NCBI RefSeq assembly: GCF_958979055.1
Contig: NC_084897.1
Location: 25,783,128 to 25,847,127 of the forward strand
Direction of reading: 5' to 3'
DNA: 64,000 bases
Origin: Alnus glutinosa
Taxonomy: Eukaryota > Streptophyta > Magnoliopsida > Fagales > Betulaceae
Shown piece after piece: positions 34,801 through 47,584 of the stretch. The notes under the pieces are model-generated. The model made no database searches. It had not been told where the DNA came from and saw only the letters and a list, made by a program, of their open reading frames with translations. Each line of letters opens with the position of its first letter. Position 1 is the first letter of the stretch. The translations under genes and the position numbers were made by a program.

Positions 34801-37574
34801 TATCCAGGCTTACAATGTCGTAATTTTATATAAAGAATCAAATAAGTCCATGCTTCCTTCAGCTAATAAAATGGATGAGGCAGCAGACTAAAGCATTCCT
34901 AGACGGATTAATAAGAGATACTAAAACCTTATGCTTCCCTTAAAGATGTGAGCTTCATATGCTTAAAAGCAGGTCAACAAAGATGACTGGTATTAAATCA
35001 ACATAAAAGAACTTACAAACTCTTGACTGCACATAACACAAACAAATTCCTACAAAGCTGACCACATCAACAAGTCACTTGTCCTAGAAAGCACCTTACC
35101 AAAATTAGCCAATATCAGATCAAAACTACGAACAAAAAGAAGTGGCTAAAAATATATATTAGAGAGAGAGAGAGAGAATCTCAACTGTCCAAATTGCAAG
35201 ATGTCATTAAGTAATCTTTAAATCTTTTACCATGTAAATTATATCATTCTATAACCAATTTGTCAGAGACAAGTAGATCTGTAGATTATACCTACAACTA
35301 CTCAGAAACCTTAAGTTTGTTTGGAGTTCTGAATGCTCTGTTTTAACATGTCTTTGACTTGGCCCATAATTAAGGGAATGAAATATCTCCCTGGGACATC
35401 GTGCGAAGCGCCCCCTCCACACGAGTCGGGTAAAGCTCGGCCTTTCGTCCTTCCTTGCTACACTCTATTTTTCTTCAATTATTACCACCAAAGGAACCAT
35501 CCTATTATCAGGTACCTCGTTGAAATCCAAGCTTCCTCCATAGCGGCTACCTAATCCAGGAATTCTTTGGGTTGCAAGCAACTTTGGAACTCTGGTATGT
35601 CAAGTTTGAACCCCACCTTCTATCTGTGGATTTGGTTGACAGCAACGCCCGTTTGCACATCTCAATGCTATACTTGTCTTCCTACTCCACAAAATGTGGA
35701 TTTGGTTGACGGCAACAGCCGTTCGCACATCTCATGTTGACAAATTGTTCGGTTAGCACCTCAATTTGTGCACCAATTTGATTGCCAAACCTCTAAATTA
35801 ATCCTGCCAAACGTGCTGTTACTTGCTCATCACGTGTTGTGATGCAATCAAATAGTAAAAGAGAAACAAAAGAAAAGGGATATGGGCTACTTCAAGAGAG
35901 CCGTGATCTCTAATGGCTACTTCGAAGGAGCCGTGACCTCCAAGATACCAACAAAAGTTCTAAGTTTTCATAATATTCAGCATGATATTTTATTGATTAG
36001 GGTTACACTAATATAGAAGACGGCTAGGTCATAAAACATAACCATTAGATCTAGCCGTCATTACATCATGCAGGAAAATAACTAGGAAGGAAATAAACTA
36101 ATGGAAAATACATTCCTTATTAGCTAAAACACTTAGGGAAATAATATATGGAGATTATACTCCTTATTCTCTGTTGACTTGGGCTTTAGGATTGCCACGT
36201 GTACTGCCACATAAGCCCTGAAAATCTGAACGTATCATATTGTCTCATCACACTCGGACACTTCACCAATGCATGCATGTCTGTTTCCTCCTCCACGTGC
36301 CATGGTAAGAAAGAAAACCTAGGCTTTGATACCAACTAATGCAGTGTGGTGTAGTAGGTCGTAGAATTAGCAAACACAACTCACAATTTTTCCACAAAAC
36401 CAAGAAAATTCAAGGATTTGCAGGAAAATAGAAGAAAAATCACTCCTAATGTGTTTCTTATTGAAAAACTAAGATAAAATAAATAAATAAATTGGCGGCC
36501 AATTCGTCCTTATGAAATTAGGGTCAGCCTTGAGAAAAACAAAAGACAAAATCAACATGTCGCAAATCGGTTGACCGAGTCTTAAGCTCAATCGATCGAG
36601 CTTTGACATCGCATGACAAAAACCCTAGAAAAACATCCTCGGTTAACCGAGATTCAACCAAGGGTCTGGGGATTTAGTACTGTAAGTGCATTCTCAGTCA
36701 ATCGAGAAACTCTTCTCCAAAGTTTTTCATAAATTTGTTGGCTACTTGATCTACATCATCTTCCTTGGATTCAAATTTCTTTTGGCATTGTCATAAAAAA
36801 TAAATCAATAAATAAATAAAAGAAGAAAGATGATGATCACACATTCTCTCGTGTACTGCATTACTTTATTAATCATTTTTTTCCTTTATTAATCATGTGA
36901 AATTACTTTTAGCCACAATTTTGGACTCCAATTCGGCAAATTTTGAGATAAACCAACAAAACTACGAAAGAGACTGCCTTGGAGGTCGGTCATGCACGGG
37001 TGAATGGTGCGAAAAAAAATATAATTAAAATGTTTTTTTATTTAAAAATAAATAAAATATGAATCATGAATTCACCAGCATTATCCCATAATATTAAATT
37101 AGGCACGAAATGGAAGCAAAAGCCGGCATAGACGGACATTCTCTCGTGTACTGCTCAACTTTGTGGCTTAATCGATAATATGATTAGAAGATTTTCAAAT
37201 GGGCATTAAAGGTTCTCCTCCCTGTTGAAGGACCTGTAACTCACCCTAAATAGTAGGATACACATTACACACTAATGGAGGCTTTCCTGGAATTGAAGAT
37301 CAAATCAGAGGAAAGTGGAAACTGCAAACTACAGCGCGTAAAATGTACAACTACTGCGGGAAGCCATGAGGTCAAGAGTTCGAAACCTCACTTATGTAAT
37401 AATCCCATTGAGACCACTCCCAGGTTCCAACATGATTGCAAGTAGCGGAGGGACTAGTTGAGACAAAGCCCAAACACGCTTGTCTATAAAAAGATACTGG
37501 AAGCCATGAGAAGTATCCTACCAAAACGTGGAAGGGCTTATTAATTAAATGATCCAATCAACCATGTCCTATCA
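31863..37574. other. Long stretch without a confident gene; exon-like minus-strand pieces
   Basis: Mostly AT-rich, intron-like sequence. Possible minus-strand exons are described separately (32480-34390). Also present are (GA)n at 35161-35177, a poly(A) run at 34672-34696, two similar blocks at about 35623 and 35696 (TGTGGATTTGGTTGACNGCAAC), two similar ~30-bp blocks at 35886-35942 (GGCTACTTC...GAGCCGTGA) and, on the minus strand near 36330, a TTGGTATCAAAGC motif like an LTR-retrotransposon primer-binding site. The last suggests an old LTR-element remnant around 35.4-36.7 kb. None of these supports a product. Confidence 0.4.
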
Positions 37575-37985
37575 ATTTAAATTTTTGGAATGAGCAGTAA
37601 TTTAATATGATATCAGAGCAAAGGTTCTGTGTTGAACCTTGTATCCGTCATTCACCTTATTTTTCAATTAAATATTCGTGTGTTAGGCCTCACTTATTAA
37701 GAGTGGGTTTGAGCCCATACGTGAAGAGGAGCGATTGAATATTAATTAAACTATTAGATGAATTATTTCATATTAGCTTGAACTTTTGAAATGAGTAGTG
37801 AATAATTATACTACCAGAGCAAAGATATGGAATTCGAACTTTTGTCTTTGTTATTTACCTCTCATTTTTATTAAATATTTCACGTGTTAGGTCTTAATTA
37901 TTAAGAGAGAGTTTGAGCCGACATGTGAGGGAAGTGTTAGATTATTCCTATTAGTTTAAACTTTTGGGATAAGTAATGATTCACT
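37575..37985 (+). repeat. Two tandem copies of a dispersed repeat with a GGTATCAGAGC-like core
   Basis: Copies at about 37575-37770 and 37775-37985 share, in order, TAAA(C/T)TTTTGG(G/A)AT(A/G)AG, ATATCAGAGCAAAGG (degenerate in copy 2), TTAAATATT, GTGTTAGG, TTTGAGCC and ATTAGNTTGAAC. Related copies lie near 43580-43800 and 44055-44175, and inverted ones near 45180-45330, 47860-48035 and 48860-49040. The core resembles the complement of initiator-tRNA-Met, as in LTR-element primer-binding sites. Confidence 0.6.
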
Positions 37986-38030
37986 ATACATTTTTCTCAC
38001 GCAAAGCACCAAACAAGGTCATAAGGATAA

Positions 38031-38614
38031 GCCTTAGTCGTATTGCAAGTGGGGTGGGTAAACCCTTGTATGCTGATAAGATGACTGAGGATCAACAAAG
38101 GCTAGGCTATGCACGGGTTCTGGTGGAAATTGATACTAAGTCTGTGTGTCCTAAGGAGGTTACTATAAGAAGAAAAGATGGTAGAACTATCTCTATTGAA
38201 GTAGTCTATCCTTGGCTTCCTCCAAAGTGTTCTTCTTGTGGAGGATTTGGTCATATTGCGTATGCTTGTGCTAAGAAGGAAGTGAAGGTATGGGTCCCTA
38301 AGCAAAAAGGGACTAAAGTTTCCAGTCCTAAACAGAAAGTGACGAAGCTTGTTGCTGGATCTAAGGGTCCTTCTGTTGTGAAGTCTCCTAAGGTTCTTTC
38401 TGGTGGGTCTAAATCTTTTGGTAAGGCTGTCTCTAAGCCTATTGGAGTTAGACTTTCTAATACTTATGCACCTTTAAGAGTGAATGCGGATGGGGATTTT
38501 CAGGATGTCCCTCCTCCTACTTTCCTTGATTTCTTGGAGAATGCTCTCTCTTCTCAAGAAAGAGGAAAGGGGAAGATTGGTGATTATGAGAGAGGATTTT
38601 CCCCAACTTTATGA
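38031..38614 (+). pseudogene. LINE ORF1, C-terminal part (5'-truncated)
   Basis: Remaining ORF1 begins within the DUF4283-type domain (GVGKPLYADKMTEDQQRLGY, ARVLVEID) and continues through a CCHC knuckle (CSSCGGFGHIAYAC, about 38229-38270) into a basic Lys/Ser/Val-rich tail, with stop TGA at 38612-38614. The open frame extends left to 37976, but residues before 38031 are flanking DNA and not LINE protein. The stop overlaps the ORF2 start (ATGA). Confidence 0.85.
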
Positions 38615-41600
38615 AGATTCTTTGTTGGAATATAAGGGGTTTGAATAAGCCTTTAAACAACGAGAATTGAAGAAGGTGATTAGAAGGCATCATATTGATG
38701 TTCTTTGTGTGGTTGAAACTCGCATTAAAGAAGTAAATGCAGAAAGTATCAGGGATGTTATCATTCCAGGGTGGGAACTGGTTCATAATTATAGCACTCA
38801 TTGGCTTGGTAGAATCTGGCTCTGTTGGGACCCGGGTCTTATCTCAGCTAAAGTGGTGTCTGTCTGAAGATAGTAATTGTAATGTTGCCTGGTTTTTATC
38901 TGTAGTCTATGGTGCTACCAAAGGTATTCCAAGGAGAGAGATGATGAATGAGCTTGTTGCTGTTAAGAGTTTGGTTGGAAACTTTCCCTGGCTGCTTACT
39001 GGTGACTTCAATGTCATTAGGTATCAACAGGAAAAGTGGAAGCCGAATATTTTGAATAATTACGAAATTGAGTTTTGTGATTGTATTGCCCGGTTGGAGG
39101 TTGAGGATTTGGCCTACTCAGGATGTTTCCATACTTGGAATAATAAGCAGGATGGGGATCATTTTGTTTCTAAGAAGTTGGATAGGGTTTTATCCAATTT
39201 TTGTTGGCTTCAGAAGTTTCCTCATTCTGTTGTTGAGTTTCTGGAGGGAGGTATTTCGGACCATTCTCCTGCTTTGATCTCTGTTGAGCAGTATATTAGT
39301 TTTGGTCCAAAGCCTTTTAAATTTTTTAATTTCTGGGCTGAGCATGGGAGTTTCTTGGATTGGGTTCGAGAGGGTTGGTCTTCTCAGGTGGTTGGTTATT
39401 CTATGTTCCAGGTTTATACTCGGCTTAAAGCTGTTAAAAGTATTCTCAAGGCGAAAAATGTGGAGGTTTTTGGTGGTTTGAGTCATAGTGTGTTTCAAGC
39501 CAAACAGAGACTTGCTGCTGTTCAGTCTGATTTTTTAGCCTCTCATGGAGATCCTGAGCTTCATAGGGCTGAGAAGGAAAGCCTACATTATTATGTATCC
39601 ATTTCAAGTGCTGAAGAGAATTACTGGAAGCAGAAATCCCAAGTTACTTGGTTGAAGTTAGGTGATGGAAACACTGCTTACTTTCACAAATCGGTTAAGG
39701 TCAGGAACTCCTCTAACCTTGTGAAGTCTTTGATGGATGATAATGGTTCTTTAGTCCATGATAGGGAAAAGATCAAAGAAATAGCTGTGGATTTCTACCA
39801 AAATCTGCTTGGTACCTATTCTCATAGTTTCACTGAGGTGAAGGCTGCTCGGGTGTCTCAATTGATTAATAAAAGGTTTTCTGAGAGTATTGTTGCTGGT
39901 ATGCAAGCTGATGTAACTAAGGAGGAGATCAGGAATTCTTTCTTTTCTATGAAGAGAGATAAAGCCCCTGGTCCGGATGGGTTTTCAGCAGGGTTTTTTC
40001 ACAAAGCTTGGCCTATAGTGGGAGATGATGTAGCTAACGCTATTCTGGAATTTTTTCATTCCGGGAGGCTTCTTAAGGAGGTTAATTCCACGATCATTAC
40101 CCTTGTCCCTATAAAGAAGAATCCTTCTTCTATGGGGGAGTATAGACCGATTTCTTGTTGTAATGTTATTTATAAGTGCATTACCAAGATCATGGCCAAT
40201 CGGTTAGTTCCAGGTTTGAATGAGGTTATTAGTCCCGATCAAGGGGCTTTTATTCCTAGGAGGAGTATTGCTGAAAACATCCTTCTTGCTCAAGCTTTAG
40301 TCAATGACTATCACAATGATCATGGTTCTCCTAGATGTACACTCAAAGTGGACCTTATGAAGGCATATGATTCGGTGAGTTGGGAGTTTATCCTCCATAG
40401 TCTTGGCTGTTTTGGTGCTCCTTCAAGCTTTGTTAATTGGATAAGGACTTGTATTTCTTGTCCTAGCTTTTCTATCTCTCTTAATGGCTCCTTGGTGGGT
40501 TATTTTCAAGGTAAGAAGAGTTTGAGTCAAGGGGACCCTGTTTCCCCTTACCTCTTTGTTCTTGCCATGGAAATTTTGTCTCGGTTACTTGAAGACATGG
40601 CAGTGGCTAATCCGAGATTCAGTTTTCATCCTAGGTGTAGCTCTCTCAAGCTCACCCATTTATGTTTCGCTGACGACTTATTGATTTTTTCAGCAGCTGA
40701 AAGGAATTCCCTTGGAGTTATTAAAGATGTTCTTCTTGAATTTGAAGAGTTATCGGGTTTGAGAGCTAATCCTACCAAAAGCTCCTTATTTTGTGCTGGT
40801 CTTCCTGCTGGAGATAAGTCTGTTTTGCTGGACACTTTGCAAGTTGAAGAAGGTTCTCTCCCAGTTCGTTACTTGGGTGTACCTCTAATTACAAAAAAGC
40901 TCAGCTCAGTTGATTGTCAAGCTCTTGTGGATAAGATTTCTTCTAGAGTTGACTCTTGGCTAGTCAAGCATCTTTCATTTGCGGGTTGCAGCTCATCTCT
41001 TCTGTTTTGTTCAGTTAACAGGTTTTTTGGGCTCAGGTGTTTATCCTTCCTAAGAAGATTATTAGGCTGTTGGAGCAGAAAATGAACAGATTTCTTTGGG
41101 GAAACCAAGATTCTAGAGCTAGAGCTAGAGTTTCTTGGGAAAATGTTTGTGTGCCTCAGAAGGAAGGAGGTTTGGGTTTAAAGCGGCTGGAGACTTGGAA
41201 CAAGGCTGCTTTGTTGAACCACATTTGGAATTTGTTTGTGCAAGCTGGTTCTCTTTGGGTTGCTTGGGTGGAGGTTAACTGGCTTAAGGGTAGGAGTTTT
41301 TGGCAGGTTGCCATTCCTAATCCCTGCCCATGGAGTTGGAGGAAATTGCTCAATCTTAGGGACCTTGCTAAACAGTTTATTAGATTCAGAATTGGTGATG
41401 GGAACAAGGCTTTCCTTTGGTATGATCATTGGCATCCGGATGGGTGTTTAATTGATAAATATGGTCCAAGAGTTATGTTTGATGCTGCTAGTCAGAAGGA
41501 GGCCAAGGTGTCTTCTATTATGAAGCATGGGGGTTGGTTTTGGGCAGGTGCTAGATCTGAAAGTGTTGCTGCCATTCAGATGAAACTGTTTGAGGTGAGT

Positions 41601-42172
41601 ATTGAGGGGGGTCCTGATGTTCCTTTCTGGAATTCTAAGAGAGGATCCTATAATTGTGCTGATGTTTGGGATAGTCTAAGAATTAAACAGCCTATGGTTT
41701 CTTGGTGGAAAGTGGTGTGGTTTAATTTAGCTATTCCCCGGCTTGCTTTTTGTTTGTGGCTTACATTTAGGGATGCCTTGCTTACCTGTGATAAATTGGT
41801 GAGTTGGGGTTTTGCTGGAAGTATGGAGTGCTTGTTCTGTCATGCTAGTCTAGAAAGCCGGGATCATCTATTTTTTGAATGTAATTTTAGTCGTCGGGTA
41901 TGGAGGGCTGTTATGGAGGCTTGCTTGATTTCTGATCCTAAGTTGATCTGGGATGATGTTTCGGCCTGGAGCTCTTCTGCGTGGAAAGGAAAAAGTTTGC
42001 TGCAACTGTGTGCAAGCTTAGTCTTGCTGCTACTGTTTACCATCTCTGGAGGCGTCGAAATGATCTGCTGCATGGTAACCCTCCAAGGTCTGAAGAGGCT
42101 CTTGCAACACAGGTGAAAAGGGAAGTTCGAATCAAGCTTCTTAGTAGAGAATTTGGTTCTGGTTCTAGTTAG
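38611..42172 (+). pseudogene. LINE ORF2: endonuclease, reverse transcriptase, zf-RVT (frameshifted)
   Basis: It starts MKILCWNIRGLNKP at 38611. Endonuclease motifs: VVETRIKE (about 38712), GDFNVIR (about 39001) and SDHSPALISV (about 39260). Reverse transcriptase: YRPISCCNVIYKCITKIMAN (about 40141), the VDLMKAYDSVSW region (about 40350), and the catalytic FADD at 40666-40677. The zf-RVT region has CLFCHASLESRDHLFFEC (about 41830). Frameshifts fall near 38655, 38860, 40990-41030 and about 42000. There is no RNase H domain before the stop at 42170-42172, unlike the other LINE in this window, so the two belong to different plant L1 lineages. Confidence 0.9.
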
Positions 42173-42409
42173 TAGTATTTGATTTTCTGGAAGCCAGAGT
42201 GTTGGTGTCTCAGTTTCTGTTTAGAATCTTCTGATAATTGTTTTGAGTTCCTGCTCTTGTGTAGGTTTTTTGTCCTGCTGTTGCAGATTAGTTGTATTCC
42301 CACTTGTGGGGAGAGGATCCAGTTTTCTGGAGTGACTTTTGTATTTGATGAGTTTGGTTCTATAAAATTTTTTGATTCATCCAAACAAAAAAAAAGGTCA
42401 TAAGGATAA

Positions 42410-43180
42410 CACAAGGCTGGGAAAATGTATGTTATGGCAATAGATTTACAACAAACATACCGAATAAAGTACGGCTTCAAGATAAACTCAGAATATAAAC
42501 CGAAACTGAGGGATTGCAATCAAACTCACAAATGAGGAGAATTTTGAAAAGCATAAACAGTCAATCGTTACACTTTTCGGTCACAAGAAAGATATGTTAC
42601 CAAATCCTATATTTTCATAGTAGAAACAAAATTATAGCAAAATAAGGAAAGCATTTTGTGTAATCACAATTTTGCATCAACAGAACCATCTAGACACTTT
42701 CTCCAATATAATGCACGAGCCTTAAATCTTAATATATATAAATTAAAAATTATTTCAAAAATTAAAAAATAACAGAGAAATTAGGCATTTAGGACAATAA
42801 GGAGGTAAAAAAAAAAAAAGGAATAAAATTGAGGAAACAAAAGGATTGAAACTCACGGTTGCAAGGAAATTCAAATAGTTGATGACGAAGCCCCTCGCGA
42901 AACGCAAAGAAATTGTATGGTTTTAGTTCAGAGCATTAGAGCATTTGTAATTTTGATCCGAATGAACCGAGTCGTCTAGGGCTTTGTTCCTCCACGAGAA
43001 TCGGATGTTGGCGACGAAATTGAGAGAGAGAGAGAATGTTGGCGACGAAATTGAGAGAGAGAGAGAAGGGGGGGGGGGGGGGGGGGGGATAAACGTTCAA
43101 AAGAACCGCTCAAATGCTTAATTCTCGCCCCAAAAATATTTTAACGAAAAGGTTTTATATAGAAACGACGTCGTTGCTGT
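42410..43180 (-). other. Leader/promoter-like region, minus strand
   Basis: On the minus strand, TATATAAA at 43161-43154 is followed by a 21-G run (43068-43088; C on the minus strand), a roughly 33-bp tandem duplication built on TTGGCGACGAAATTGAGAG plus GA repeats (about 43010-43066), and a moderately GC-rich segment ending at a donor-like site near 42857. This could be the promoter and first non-coding exon of a gene going left, divergent from the ferredoxin reductase gene. No protein is encoded here. Confidence 0.4.
43154..43161 (-). promoter_or_regulatory. Candidate TATA box, minus strand
   Basis: TATATAAA on the minus strand, with a GA/CT-rich leader 60-140 bp downstream. Other than the exon-like pieces far to the left, no gene confirms its use. 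Confidence 0.4.
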
Positions 43181-43888
43181 TGTCCAAATTAAGGACAAAG
43201 TTTGGCTCGGAGTCTCCAATTTAATTAGAAAAATATTCTCCCATAAATTTTTAATAGACTTTTAATTTTTAGAGCATATTTAAAATGCTCGTAAGATGAC
43301 TCATATGAGAATCGCGTGTTTTAAAGACATATATTAATAGTCATTTTAAAAAGCACGTCAACTTTAACTTATACTCTTCTCACATGATTCATCTATACCT
43401 TATGCTCTTCCCTCCTATTATCACATCACATGATTCATCTATCTGCTATGCTTGCCATGCGACATTGATTGTAATCAACTAAGAGGTTTGAAGTGTTTTT
43501 TTCCCCCATATGTTAACCATGATAATCATATGAAAATTGTTATAATAGTAATTTAATAATTTAAATTTATCATTTTTTACTGGTTTAAACTTTTGAAATA
43601 AGTTATGTTTTAAACGAGAGTTTGAATCCACGCATAAGCGCCACGCGTAAAGAGCTTACGCATGAGGAGTATTACAATATTAATTAAGCAATTAAATTTA
43701 TCATTAATTTCCTATCAACTTAAGCGAAAAGTATTAAAATATTAATTAATGATAAAATTCATCATTTTTACCTGTTTAAACTTTTAACAAAAATATCATT
43801 TATTTTGATGTGAAATAAAATTATGCCGAGTAAAATAATAATACATTGAATATTCTCTTATTGACATTACCATTTTATCTTTCTTCTT
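43181..43888. other. Intergenic DNA with dispersed-repeat remnants
   Basis: No gene. About 43560-43800 contains diverged copies of the repeat described at 37575-37985 (for example TTTAAACTTTTGAAATAAG). Confidence 0.5.
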
Positions 43889-43900
43889 ATTTTGGTTTGT

Positions 43901-44008
43901 TTTTTTTTTTTTTACATGTCCACACAAGAGGGGGAGAAGGAGATTCAAACTAGTGACCTCCACTTCATGAGACGTGGTCTCCAGTCGATTGAGCTACCCC
44001 TTGAAGAC
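43901..44008 (-). mobile_element. tRNA-derived SINE (copy 2), inverted, with target-site duplication
   Basis: On the minus strand it starts GTCTTCAAGGGGTAGCTCAA. It has an A box (TAGCTCAATCGACTGG) and a B box (AGTTTGAATCTCC), then CTCTTGTGTGGACATGTAAA and a 13-A tail. It is flanked by an exact 12-bp duplication, ATTTTGGTTTGT, at 43889-43900 and 44009-44020. Same family as the copy at 17415-17527. Confidence 0.85.
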
Positions 44009-44020
44009 ATTTTGGTTTGT

Positions 44021-44547
44021 ATTTGTTATAGTATTAGTTAAATGATTTAAATTATTATTTTCTATTAACTTAAACTTTTTAGATAATTGATAATTTTAAC
44101 ATGGTATTAAAGTTGATGTGCTAAATTTGAATTTTGACTAAATTTATCCCTTATTTTAATTAAAATTGGACACGTGTGTTGTCTATGGCTTCAGATTTGT
44201 GGATAATTGATGATGTAATAGTATTGAAGCCCATCAACGTCCCTTTTTTGTGTTGTGAATCAAAAACCAATGAAGTCGGTGACCAATGACCATATACTTT
44301 GGAAGATTTCCAAATGGCAGTGAGAAGTGGGGTGACTGGTGAGAGTCATACGTTACACATAGACTTATCCTCACATGTACCACTGCATTAGCCTCACAAT
44401 CTCCTCCACTCAATCTCATAATCCAGTGGCCAGTGCCAACCAAAAAGATCCTACCCCTCTCTTTTTCGGGCTTCTTCACCAGCACTTCACTACCCCAAAA
44501 CATAATTACTTGCTTTCTCTTGCTGTAGCTCCATCGGCATCACAACC
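44021..44547 (+). promoter_or_regulatory. Upstream region of the ferredoxin-NADP reductase gene
   Basis: About 530 bp between the SINE and the start codon. The first part carries a dispersed-repeat remnant (about 44055-44175). The proximal 200 bp is C/A-rich (CACAATCTCCTCCACTCAAT) with no clear TATA box, and GATAAG on the minus strand near 44366 resembles the I-box found in light-regulated promoters. The promoter role is inferred from position. Confidence 0.35.

Positions 44548-47584
<3,037 letters not shown>

Larger units (their letters stand above)
38031..42393 (+). mobile_element. 5'-truncated L1-type LINE without RNase H (about 4.36 kb)
   Basis: Flanked by an exact 16-bp target-site duplication, AAGGTCATAAGGATAA, at 38015-38030 and 42394-42409. 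The 3' A-tail runs into the right copy. The left boundary falls inside ORF1, so the element is 5'-truncated, as is usual for incomplete target-primed reverse transcription. It encodes the end of ORF1 and a frameshifted ORF2 that ends after the zf-RVT region at TAG 42170-42172, followed by a 3' untranslated region of about 220 bp. Its sequence is clearly different from the 25.5-31.4 kb LINE. Confidence 0.93.
32480..43128 (-). other. Possible spliced minus-strand host gene, product unknown
   Basis: Evidence is partial. A TATA motif at 43161-43154 (minus) precedes a GC-richer leader-like segment (about 43128-42858) that ends at a good donor (CAACC|GTGAGTTTC) and has no long reading frame, like a 5' non-coding exon. 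Far downstream on the same strand are exon-like pieces with splice signals: 34376 to about 34310 (after TATGCAG, VHVISAGYGSELRVFLLYYT), 33332-33292 or slightly longer (after ACTTACAG, DLMDGLLVSQRMQFHDGA, donor GTAAAT), a donor GTAAGTTT at about 32734, and about 32640-32510 (PGAHIEMTIHPECSSSHNIM). If these are one gene, the truncated LINE lies in its first intron. I recognise no family, the phases between pieces are not fully consistent, and the gene may be broken. Confidence 0.3.

Noticed and set aside
35384-35560. GC-richer segment considered as an organelle-derived insert
   Set aside because: I could not match it to any plastid or mitochondrial gene from memory, and its short frames are broken. 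A similarity search would be needed before claiming it.
37344-37500. Possible SINE with a B-box-like GAGTTCGAAACCTC
   Set aside because: Only one box is convincing. There is no A box at proper spacing and no poly(A) or target-site duplication.
37976-38030. Apparent ATG and N-terminal residues of the second LINE ORF1
   Set aside because: These bases include the left target-site duplication and flanking repeat DNA. The LINE body starts at 38031, so this is an accidental start.
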